Positions 1 to 11,200 of a stretch of DNA of 64,000 nt are shown here, piece by piece. Each line of letters begins with the position of its first letter. Position 1 is the first letter of the stretch. Source of the stretch: Heterotrichella gracilis. Lineage: Eukaryota > Sar > Xanthophyceae > Tribonematales > Xanthonemataceae. The notes under the pieces were generated by a model, which saw only the letters and a list, made by a program, of their open reading frames with translations, did not search any database and was not told the DNA's origin. The stretch is from positions 248,001 to 312,000 of the forward strand of contig JAULBX010012210.1 of NCBI GenBank assembly GCA_032358255.1, given 5' to 3'. A program made the position numbers and the translations under genes.

Positions 1-566
1 ATAGATCATAATGATTGACTGTCAGACATCGACAGCAGCAGCAGCCCTCCAATTGGTTAACCAGTCTCACAACCAATAACACAAATCTTGGCTGGGTATA
101 ACCATATATCATAACGACGGGCCGTAAAAAATCAACTACCCCCCACCCCACCCACACACATCAGCTGCTGCCATTCTGAATATCACCGGGACACGAGCCC
201 CAGGCGCCTTTGTGCACACGGTAGTGGGCAGCACTGGATACTGCTGACCTGGCAACATTGAAGGCAAGATTAAAAAGCTGTCAATAATCCACCCTTGCAC
301 CATGCCAACAACCTACCATTGTGTGATATGGTATTGTGGTACAAAGTGTGAACCATTTCATCCACATGTAAATCTGTTGACAAATCATTTGCGCCCTGAG
401 GTGGCTGTTCAACGCAGGATATGCTGTGCAAGGCACTGAAAAACCAACCCCACCACTTCCCACCTTGAATGCCATGGTGGTGCAGTACCGTACGCACAGC
501 GCAACGCATGATGTAGCAACCTAAACGCCCTTCCCCCCACCCCCCTGCGCTGCCCCCCGCGCGCGC
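1..566. other. 3' flank of the DnaJ gene, no gene seen
   Basis: No open frame here has codon or family support. It is the downstream flank of the minus-strand DnaJ gene, whose stop codon lies at 567-569. Short pyrimidine-rich runs around 140-165 and 530-560 are the only compositional feature. Confidence 0.5.
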
Positions 567-2499
567 TCAAAACGGCCAGCCCGCTGTGGCTTTACTCGAC
601 CCTTGCAACGTCTTGAGCTCTTCAACCAGCTTGCGCTCGTCGCCGCTCAGCTTCTGCGGGATGGTGATGCGCACATGCACCTGGTGGTCGCCGCGGATGG
701 ACGCCTGCCCCAGCCGGGGCACGCCGCGCTTGCTCATCACGAGCGTGGTACCAGGCTGCGTGCCGCCCGGGATCTTCAAGTCCACCATGCCATCCACGGT
801 GCGCACCTTGACCGTCGTCCCCAGGATGGCGTCGATGTACGACACCTCCACATCGGAGTGGATGGTGGTGCCCTCCCGGCGCAGCTCGGGGTCGTCCCGC
901 ACCGAGATGAACACGTACAGGTCCCCGTCTTCGCCCCCGCGGCGCCCAGCGTTGCCCTCCGCCCGCACGCGCAGGCGCGACCCGGCGTCCACACCTGGCG
1001 GTACCCGCAGCGAGATGCGCTTGGACTTGCGCACCCGCCCGTCGCCGCCGCAGGTGCCGCACGGCGACGACATCTGGCCCACGCCATCGCACTGTGGGCA
1101 GGTGGAGACCTGTGCACGCACAATGCGGGCGTCAGCTGGATTGCAGAGTCAACCAAAGGCTGCACCTGGTGGCATGATCTGCTAATGGCTGGACCACGCA
1201 ATACAAGGGTGCGCACTTCTGACAGCAGCGCCATCAAACAATGGCAGCCCTGCGGCTCATGCGCATGGCAATGGTCACGAACACATCGCATCATGCATGG
1301 CTTGGCGCGTGTTTTCACCTGTTGGAAGGGCCCCAGCGGCGTGTTGACGGCCCGCACCACCTGGCCTGAACCCCCGCACGTGGTGCATGTAGAGGGCGTG
1401 GTGCCTGCCTTCACCCCCGATCCAACGCAGGTGCCGCACACCTCCAGGCGGCTGATCTCAATCTCCTTCTGGATGCCAAAAACAGCCTCCGCAAAGTCGA
1501 TCTGGAGGTCATACCTGCAGCCAACATGTTGCCATCAGGACGGGGAGCCGCAGTGTGCGCACCGGAGGACATAAACTGTGGGCAATGCACCAGTCACAAG
1601 CCATGGGGTGGATGTAAGCGGGACAGGAAGGGCACTGTGCGGGCGATTTGTGGCACCCCTGTTGCGGTGGGAGAGAAACAATCCCAGCTGATGACCAGGC
1701 TAGCGGTACTGATGGCCACATCCAGGACATACAGGTAAAATGTCCTTACAATTTCACATTCACTAACAGAAAAAGGTATCCCCCAGTTTGCGTGCATGGC
1801 TTTGAGCCACCCAGGTAAAGCGGATGATAAACAGCATGCTGTGCCATGTTGAGCAAGTACATTACAGGTGCAGTATTTGCGTACCTCTCATCTTCACCAG
1901 GAATAGGCCTGTTGCGCATGCGCGAACCGCCGCCGCCACCCATGCTGCCCGAGAAGAATGACTCAAAGATGTCAAAGGGGTTGGAGAAGTCAGAGGAGGC
2001 ATACCCTGCATTGTCATGCACACCAAATCAGTGCCTATCGCATCAACCTGGCAAGCAGTGTGTGCAAGCCAGGGGGGGAAGGGCAGGGGGGGAACTGCAA
2101 GCACTTGCCACCCTGGTAGTACAACCTATTACTTTATTCACAAGGCACCAAGCAGAGCCTTATGGTAAAGTGCACTGTGTTGCACCACTTACCGCCGCCT
2201 CCGCCTCCCAGCCCTCCCTTCAGCCCCGCTTCACCATATCTGTCATAGATCGCCTTCTTGTTGTCGTCCGACAGAACCTCATACGCGTTACTGATCTCCT
2301 TGAACTGCTGCTCGGCATTGGGGTCCTTGTTCACGTCAGGGTGGTACTTCCGTGCCTTCTGCCTGTATGCCTGTTTGACGGCCTTCTTATCAGCGCTCCT
2401 GTCCACACCCAGGACCTCATAGTAGTCCTTTGCAGCCCTAACCACAAAGCTGCTGAGTTTGGGTTGCCTTGTAGACTTGGCTGCTATGGCGTGGCGCAT
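567..2499 (-). CDS. Type I DnaJ (Hsp40) co-chaperone, probably plastid-targeted
   Basis: The product is a J-domain co-chaperone that stimulates Hsp70 ATPase and binds unfolded clients. My model has four exons: 2193-2499, 1885-2005, 1319-1514 and 567-1109, giving 388 residues from the ATG at 2499. The J domain spans about residues 25-90 with the HPD triad at 53-55. A Gly/Phe-rich stretch follows, then four zinc-binding CxxCxGxG repeats ([32 protein letters not shown]), then the substrate-binding C-terminal domain. That is the complete bacterial-type DnaJ order, as in plastid CDJ1-like proteins. The frame stays open upstream of the ATG to about 2652 and is Ser/Arg-rich like a transit peptide. 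It begins just after a good acceptor (CCCCTACAG), so an unseen first exon with the true start is likely further left of the promoter. Plastid location is inferred from the organellar type I architecture and transit-like N-terminus; a mitochondrial one is the alternative. Confidence 0.9.
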
Positions 2500-2652
2500 A
2501 GGCACGCCTCCCAAAAAGGCAGATTTGCCGCTGGAGGCAAGGGGTGCACAGTGCCCAACAGCTGAGCAGGTAGGCCGTGACAGCCTGGGTTGTGATCTGC
2601 TGCTGGGCAGGGCGCTGCAGCATGGCGCCTTGTGTGCCGAGCCACACAGCAC

Positions 2653-4360
2653 CTGTAGGGGATATTGACACGGTAAATGGTGTGCACTACAGGGATATGC
2701 ACAGGAGTGTAGGGCAGAAGCTTGGGGCAGAGGCAGTACTGCTCAGGTGTTTGGCTAGCTTGAGGGGTGATGTCTAGAAAGTGCCATGGACATGAGCACC
2801 CCTGTAACTATCTTTGCGGCAACTGCATAGCTCTTGAGTATTTGCAAAAAGTAGTAACAGGGAGCTGCTAACTACTGGGCTGGTTGGTACATAAACTAAG
2901 GGGTGGGTTGGCTTGGGGCCAACACTGCACAGAGCCACAAGAGTGCTGACCTCGCCACACTGCTGCTCTGGTTGCTGTCAGAGACCATGCGCTATTTTAA
3001 CCGTAACGTGTACAGAAGTCCTTGTACTACCAAGTGTGTTTGGCAGTAGTGTACGCTGAAGCCTAGCCCTATCCTGAAAATGCACCCTATATGGATATGT
3101 ACACACACCCCAAATCGCCCAAACCAACGACTCTAAACGCTGGGGCTAAAGTCTACCTGCGCCATGTCTTCAGGTGATGGCGAGCTCAAGGAAAGGTTGT
3201 CAGATACAAAACTGTTGTTTCACACCCAGGCACTCCTCGCCTACTGCAACAACCACACACTTGGCGACGGCTTGTTCAAGCCTGTGTTTGACAACGGCCA
3301 GGGTTGCTCACACGTGCAGTACTGAAGGCAGGCCACTGAAATAACACGAAATACCACAACGCTAGGACAATGTGGGTGCAGACTTTGTGCTGTTTTGAAG
3401 CACAAACTAGCGGCCGTCGTGTAGCAGCCACGCAGGTCGAGACGAATCACACTTGGGAGAGACGGGGGGAAAACAGGGGTAAATTTAATCATTTATATTT
3501 ATTTAATGTGTTAATTTATATTTTTACACCATATAATTTGGTTTAAATGCATAGGCACAAGGCTTGTCGTATAAACTACGACAGTTGCTTTGATGAACCT
3601 CTTGCTTTGATGAACCTCTGCCATAATATGCATCATGTGTTGGCCTCATCGACATGTGCGATTATTAGTAGGGCCAAACTGTTCTGTCAAGTGGAGTGGG
3701 CGAGAGAATAACAAGTTTGGTGGCACACTATACTCGGTTTGGTACTACTATGGTTGAACTACATATCTTGAAGAGAGAAAGACAATGGTACGCACAACCG
3801 GGAAACAGGACACGGGGCAGGGCACATGCGCAGACCAAAAGCCTAGGCTACGGAGTTGCAACTTTTGGGTCTTAGGCGAGCAGGGCATGCCCTGGCCTAA
3901 AGGTGGCCTCTGCGGTAGCAGCCAACGCCAGCTTGTAAGGTGGAAGCATGAAGATATTTGGTACAAACCTACATAAGTGACAACACTGGGACAACTTCTA
4001 GCATTCTGTGCAATGTGCTCATTGATATCAGGAGATGTGAAACACAGGGATGCATGGCGGGTGCCACTGTTGGTGGACGCATGCCTCCAGGGCCACGCAC
4101 GTAACTGTAATGAAAAAGAGACTCCTGAATCAAGTCAACGCTGCACAAGCATGAATGTGTCTGTAGCATTGCAGTTGCCGAAAGACACTAGGTCTGAAGG
4201 ACTGTTTCAATGATTCACTGGGAAAAAGGATGAACCAGGAATGTAAACTTGTGGGCAAACACTCTACCAAAAGCAACCAACAATGAAGTGAGCTGCGTAT
4301 CCTCCACTGGGATCCAGAATTGGTCCGCATGACGCGTGACCTACTCAAGGTAAGCAGGGG
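2653..4360. other. Intergenic: DnaJ 5' flank and SCY1-like 3' flank
   Basis: About 1.7 kb between two minus-strand genes. It must hold the DnaJ promoter and possibly a missing 5' exon. A strongly AT-rich stretch covers about 3480-3550. I see no supported coding region. Confidence 0.5.
3585..3618. repeat. 17-bp perfect tandem duplication
   Basis: The unit TTGCTTTGATGAACCTC occurs at 3585-3601 and again, identical, at 3602-3618, in intergenic DNA. It looks like a recent replication-slippage duplication. Confidence 0.9.
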
Positions 4361-7300
4361 TCACCACTCATTGAAGTCCTCAAAAGCCTTGTCCGGCTTA
4401 GGTTTCACCACTTTTGAAGCTCCCAGCTTCATGCTCTTCTTCTCCCCTGCTGCTGCCCCCATGCGCGCTGGCCGGGAGGTGGCGCCCCCACGCGCCGCAG
4501 GCCGCGGCCGGGGCCGGGCCGCAGGCTTGTCAGCCGCAGGCGGCTTGCTGCTACTGCTGCTGGCGGAGTCCATACCCTCCCACCCTCCATCATCGTTGTC
4601 AAGCTCACCCCACCCGCTGGGCTCTGCGGGTGGAGTGACATGCTGCGGCCGCCTCGGGGCTTTGGCTGGCGCAGGGGATGCCACAGCCTTTGGCTCATCA
4701 TCCATGTCTTCCAATGGGTCATCCCAACCAGCCTCTGCAGCAGCATGCATTTATCCGTTTGTACCACATTGCATGATGTTAAGTTGAGATTCCTGGTGCA
4801 ATGCCAATCGAGTGCCAAATGAGCCATAAAAATGCAGGAGCTGAGCAGATATAATGCAATCACAGGCAACATGCGCTTGGGCGCGCCTTACAATCTCTGC
4901 AGGTACAGTGCAACTCCCCAATACCATAGATTTTTGGCAAGTGAATGCCTCATAAACATTGCCCCACTGCATCTGCACCATGCATTATCACAAAGCAACT
5001 GACCTTCATCATCAGCTGCAGCGGCAGTCACCACATGTGGCTTTGCGGGGGATGGCGCTGGAGAAGCAGCAGGCGTTGGTGCCACACCGCCCCCATCCAT
5101 GGTGCTGGTGCTGGCGCCCCCAGGGCCGCCCCGCGACAAGCCCAACCCCGACAGAGCCCACCCCATGTTAGACAGGTTGCCGCTCCATCCAGAGTCCTGC
5201 TTGCCAGTATCCATGCCAGATGTGGCGGCTGCTTCTGTCTCCAAGCAGCGATTGTGGTCCTTGAGCACAACCACCACTGCATCCATGCATGCCAGGCTGG
5301 CTGCTCGGACATCGGGTATGGGGTCCACTGCCAGGGGTGCTACCGCTGGCAGGATGCGCGTGGCTACCTCCTCAGCACTGTGCATTTCGCTGGTCGCCAG
5401 CAGGGCCTGCAATGCGCAGCAACAAAAAAGATCAACACTGGAAACTGTACTCCGCGTCCCATGCGGGGCACCATGCAAGTTATTTTTGTCAGGTACATGC
5501 AGTATCGAGCAATGCATCTAGAGTTGCAGCCAGCCTTGCAGATGCGGCACCAAGCAATTTGGTCCCCGCGTTGTTTACACCCTGCGATCACCATGCAACC
5601 ATGACTACAAATGCATGTGCCCTGGTGTTTCCACAGACAGCATGTGGCTGTGCATGATGACGCTGTCATGCACTGCCCATGATTACCCGCCCCCACCTTG
5701 AGCCCGGCAATCCTCGCTGGTGGAAACTGGTCCTTCAGCGCCCTAGTGAAAGCGTTGAGCAGCACGCGCTTTGCTGTGGACTCTGAAAGGTGCGCTGCCA
5801 TGTTGCCCAGCAGGATGGTTGTGTTGGCTCGAATGGCGCCCTCGTCATCCATCTGAAGCTTGGCCAGGTGTTTGAGCAGCACCTGGTTGACTGTTCGCTG
5901 GCTCAGCTTGGGCGCAAGGCTCAGCATGGACTTGAGCGTGAGCTCCCGGATGTATGCATTGGTGTCTGAGAACCCTGTCGCTGTGCTGGGGAAGATCTTC
6001 TCCTCCACAACCGACTCAGGGAGCTTGCTGGCAAAGGTGTCGATGCTCTCCAGCAGGCTGCGGCGGATGGTCCTGTCTGTGGATGAAAACAGCTTGGCGA
6101 GTGTCGGCACCACCTTCTTCTCATACTCCTCGGGCTGTAGGCTCTGGCCAATGGTGAGCAAGCATGACAGAGCTGAGGCAGGCGCGCCGCCAAACTCCAG
6201 GGCGTTGGAGAGCAAGGGCAGCAACTTCCGCTGGGCAACTGGGAGCGGGACTTTGGACACTGTGGCTGACAGCTTCCTGAAGAACGAGTCCTTCTCCGCA
6301 CTGTCTTTCACAGCAAGGTTCTCCAAAAAGGCAATGACATCCACCAGCTTGTTCTTCAGCACGCTGCTCTCAACCAGCTTGGAGGGGTTGAGCCTGCGCG
6401 CAGGCTGCGACGCCAACAAGCGCTGGTATGACTGCACCAGTTCTGCCGGCAGGTGCTCCACGATGCGCAGCTCTTCTGTCTTGGTCAAGAACTTCTTTGC
6501 ATACACCTGGCAGCCAGGAATTGGAACGTCAGAGCACTAGCAGAGTGCATCCAGGTAACTCTAATTGCCTGCATGCAGTGCACAAACCATACTGGCACAG
6601 CACCTGTCAACATTTCCATGGCACGAGGGTGGGTGCAATGCATGACCGCTGATGCTCTTACAATGGCTGATATTTTTTGTTGAATGCGTACCTCCTGCAT
6701 GAAGCAACCCAAGCCCCAGGCATCCACGGCCCAAGGCGGGCCATCCGGGATCACATGCCACTCCGCTTTGCCAATCTCAGCTGGTTTGTACTGCGAGCCC
6801 ACCATCCAAGATGCGTGCATGAGAGGCAGGTCCCCTTGGGTGTGGTGGTCTGAAGTCAAGTCAAAGCCATGCAGCTTCCAGTCCAGCGTTTCTGTCACAA
6901 CAACGGCAGCCATGCACACATTCCCGTGGATCTGCAAGCACAGGGCGTCAGTCAACAAACTGTGTACCCACAGAACTCATGTTTTCAGAATTTCAGAGCG
7001 CGCACAGTCACTGCTGCCACACGTACCAGCTTGCAGTCGTTGTTGAGGAAGCTGACTGCGGTGCCTATTTGAAAAATGCCCATTGAAATGTACTCCTCCC
7101 TGCAGTGGTGACATGTAGTTCAAATCTGCAGAGCTGGGCAGTCCTGTCTGCACCCCAAAATCAGCAGCCCCCGTACCTGGACTTTCCATGCAGGTCAATA
7201 ACATCCAGCACATCCACCACGGGGGTGACTGGTTCTGTGATGAGGTAGATGACAGTCTCCCCCTTCTCCTCCACCTCTGCTGTATCCTTGAACGTCAGGA

Positions 7301-7611
7301 TGTTTGGATGCCGTAGCTGGAAAAGGTTGCAAGGCGTTAAATGTCACTCTTTGCTATGACTACAAGCTCTGAGCTGCCTTGCTGTTAGTACAACCTACCA
7401 GTTTCAACCTTTTGGCCCCATTCCTGGCTGCAACCAGCTTCGGGTCCTGCTTGTTGGCAGAGCTGATTTTGAAGATGGACACCGGACTGCCATCGTCTTT
7501 TGCAGTGCCACGGTAGTGAGTCCAGCTACCCCAGGCAGTAGAGAAAGGGGCCCCCAAAGTGTATGGCAAGGTGTACCCAGACCCGACGAGTGCCTTTAGG
7601 CTTGCAAACAT
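4361..7611 (-). CDS. SCYL1: SCY1-like pseudokinase with HEAT repeats
   Basis: Seven exons (7399-7611, 7177-7316, 7027-7099, 6692-6931, 5697-6506, 5004-5406, 4361-4734) give 750 residues. The N-terminus (around GSPVSIFKI and LRHPNIL) matches the SCY1 family kinase-like fold. The catalytic HRD motif is replaced (IHGNVC region) and DFG is absent (LHGFDLTS), so it should be a pseudokinase. Exons 5 and 6 encode an alpha-solenoid of HEAT-type repeats. The tail is low-complexity, with Ala/Pro/Lys-rich and acidic Trp-containing patches (WDDPLEDMDDE, GGWEGMDS), ending in FNEW. In animals this family works in COPI-dependent Golgi traffic and tRNA export. The role here is inferred from family membership. 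The start is the first ATG of the conserved N-terminus. The promoter is shared with the SBP gene to the right. Confidence 0.92.
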
Positions 7612-8258
7612 CGCTGTCCAAAGGCAAAGCCCGCCCACTTGCAAAGGAAAACGTGCTGCTGGATTGGCCACAGGTGCCCAACCAGTCACCCCGAAAATAT
7701 GGTTACCATGCCCCCATTGTTTTACCTGGGTCAAACGAACTGGTTGCCTGGGTCCCTCGCCACTACGGTCAGTTGCCCAGGGTGTGTACAGCTAGTGCTT
7801 GGTTGAAGCTGATACAGTCCAGTCCAGCAGTGGATGCATATGAACGTCGTCAAATCGGCATTGCTTAGGGAAGTTCCTTGGGTTTGTTTAAACTCTGGGT
7901 TTGGCTTAAAACGGGTGTGCAAGCAAGGAGCCAAAATCGAATCAAATCTTGACATCGTTAGGGGGGCACTAGCTGTAGCCATGAACTGGTTAGTGGGCGG
8001 TACAGTTTAGCCCCGCATTCGGGGTGACCAAAATGTGACTAATCCGGCCTGGGGCCCAAATACCAGGTGGCTGTGTGCCAAGTTGTCTGCCAACACCCCA
8101 AAGCTTGTTGGGGCGCGCCTCTCCTACGCCACAACCTCATCATCCTGTAGCAATCGGGGGAATTATTTCTTCAACTGAGTTTTTGGTATTGGCTGTTGGC
8201 GCATGACGCGTCCGATCCCTCTGTGAGCCTCTGTGCCGTGCACGCCCGTGTGGCCACC
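7612..8258. promoter_or_regulatory. Divergent promoter: SCY1-like (-) / SBP factor (+)
   Basis: The 647 bp between the two ATGs must carry both promoters. I see no clear TATA box or named motif. The SBP start codon sits in a strong Kozak-like context, GCCACCATGCG. Confidence 0.6.
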
Positions 8259-11200
8259 ATGCGTAAGGGTGAGGCTGCGTGGAACCCGCGGGACTGGACC
8301 TGGGATCCTTACAGCCTGCAAGCGGGTCGTGCTGATGTTGGCGACATTGGCAAGCCAGGGCGGTCTGGGGGTGGGGCATATGCGGGGCGGGACTACTCTC
8401 CAGACGCTGAGGATGCAGGCACCAAGGGCAAAACCGGCAAGGTTCGCCCCGTGTGCCAGGTCGAGGGCTGCAGCTCTAGCCTGGCAGGCCTGAAGGAGTA
8501 CCACCAGAGGTACAAGATCTGCGAGTATCACCTCAAGATCTCCGCTATCGCCAGGGATGGCAGGAAGCAGCGGTTCTGCCAGCAGTGTGGGCGGTTCCAT
8601 GACCTCACCGAGTTCGACGGCGACAAGCGGAGCTGCAGAGCCCGCCTCCAGCGCCACAACGCCCGTAGGAGGAAGAAGGGCGAGGCACCTCCCGCACGCA
8701 CCGCCACCCACACCACGCAGAAGCGCTCCGCCAGCCGCAGCATGAAGGAGGAGGTGCTCGTGCTTCATGCCACGGGGGATATCCACTCGGACGAGAGCGA
8801 GCACGAGGCGGACCGCAGCAGCACCCCAGCATCCAGCGACAAGCGGTCCCCGCAGGAGGAACCCGAGGTGGGGTACCACCAGCACTATTCCGGCCTGCCA
8901 GAAGGCCCTGGCACCAGCCACCTGCACCACTACGCAGACCGCGAGGAGGACGCAGAGCAGCCCTTCGACCCCACCATGGGCTACCGCACGGGGCGCTCCA
9001 GCTTGCAGTCCATGGACGCACGGTATGGCTACGAGGCGGAGGCGTACCCAGGCTACGAGGCACGTGGTGGGGCCCTCTTTGGGCTTGTGCAGCAGGGCTT
9101 GGGCGACCTAGCTGAGGGCATGCAGGTGGACCCAGAAACCACCATGGGCTACCATCCTGCAGAGGCCTCCCAGCCAGTCAACCTGGAGTATGGCTACAGC
9201 AACCCGCTGTCCACAAATTCCCTCACCTCCCAGTCCACCGCCATGGACCTCCAGCAGGACTACTCGCCCTACTACCCCGGGGCAGGCTTGCAGCAGGAGC
9301 AGCAGATGGTGGGGGAGCCAGGCAAGGCAGGGTTCTTCGATGACCACGTCTCCCTGCAGCAGCACATCCAGTCCTTTGCCGATGTGGCACACGGCGCCAT
9401 GCCGGTGTACGACCCAGCCGCAGCCTACCACAGCCAGCACCTCCAGCAGGACGACCTGGCCTCGGTTGCCCAGGACATGATGGGCGGGGTGGCGCACGGC
9501 TACAGCGCCGGCCCCGGCTCCGCCATGGGCGACGCCATGCACATGCTGTCCTTTGGGGGCACCATGGGGTACACCGCGGAGGAGCAGCTCACGCGCTTCT
9601 CGGTCAAGCTCTTCAACTGCACCCCCGCGGAGCTGCCCCCCAATATTAAGGAGCACCTGGTGACCCTACTGAGCTGCAGCGTGAACGGGGTGGAGGGGTA
9701 CCTGCGGCCGGGGTGCGTGTACATGACCCTCAGCGCGCTCATGGAGAGCAGCGAGCTGATGCGGGTGAAGCACCTGGGCATCAGGAAGGTGGTGGAGCAC
9801 CTGCTGAGGGAGCAGGAGACGGCCGACCTGCTCAGCAACAGGGCAGTGCTGGTGCGTGCTTGGTAGCCTGGACTTGAACTCTTGGTGCTTGCTTCTTGAC
9901 CCGTTGCTAGCTTACTTGCAGTGCTGGTTGCAGTGCTGGTTGCTCTTGTTGCTCCTACCCCTTTGATTGCAACCTGCGTGTCACCTTGTACCTATGCGTG
10001 CCGGCACTTCGTACCACTGCACACTCTGAGCTTTGCATCGCCTGGTGTACCTTTGCTGCCGCGCCGCTTGCCGCGCCGCTTGCCGCGCCTGCACCTGCCC
10101 TGTGCCACCTGACTGACGCGCCCCTTGCCCTGCCTGCAGCTGCAGCTGTTTGACGAGGTGGCGCTTGTGAAGGACTGCAAGGTGCTGCACGTGCTGTCGG
10201 CCTCGGGCAGCAAAGGGGTGTTCCCACACATCGAGAAGGTGTCGCCGCTGTGCGTGGCCAGCGCTGAGCGCCGGGCGGTGCAGGTGTTTGGCAACAACAT
10301 CTGCGGGGAGAACAACAAGACGCTGTGCCGCCACGCTGGTGCGTGCAGGGGTTCAGGCTAGGTCCATGTGTGTAGGGGGCAGTGCTGGTGTATGCCCTGC
10401 ATGTAGCACTGCAGCCTGTTGATGGTTTGTGCTCTGGGTTCGTTTGTATCACTACAGGGAGTGACAGCGTTGTGTACGCACGGCCATGGCGTGCACAATT
10501 GCAGACTCTATAAGCACAGTGGTAGTAATTTTACTGGTCAATATATGTAGTCCTTATTTTGCACATGCTGTTATATCCTGCCACGCTGCGCTCTAGCCCA
10601 CCGCCAGCGGCCTGTTCCCCAGTGCGCACCCGTCATGCGCCTAGCCAACCCAGGCCTGCCACACAGTGCACCCAGCTACCGGCCATGCCCTGACCCCGCT
10701 ACGTCTCCTCCCCGCAGGCATGTACCTGGCCGTGGACGTTGAGGAGGGCAGCCGCCAGGAGGGCGGTGGCAAGGAGGTGCTGGAGCTGCGGGTGCCGGAG
10801 ATGCAGCACCCGGGCGTGATGCAGGTGGGCAGGCTGCTGGCCCTTGCCATTGGAATATCTGCTATATTTTGTATTAAGAATGTTAAGAAAAAGAGAATAT
10901 CTTTTGGGTTTATTTTACAGTATTTTACTTTAGTTCATACACGCACATGCACAAAATGTTGTGATACTTTCATTTTGCCGTTGCTTTAGTGCCACCAGTG
11001 GCATCATCTGCCCGCTTGTGCCACCAAAGGAGGGCATCCCCTGTGTGGCCGGTGCAGCGTGGCTCACGGGTGCATGTGTGCGGCGCAGGTTGAGGTGATG
11101 CGCGGGGGCTTCCTCAGCGACGCCAAGGCGCTGCTGGTGCTGGATGACGCTGCAGCGGTGGCGGAGGTGAACCAGCTGGCGGTGCTCAACATACCTGGTG

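Noticed and set aside
603-1574. 323-residue plus-strand open frame over the DnaJ gene
   Set aside because: It is the antisense shadow of GC-rich DnaJ exons. The minus strand has a complete zinc-finger chaperone with in-phase splices; the plus product has no recognisable features.
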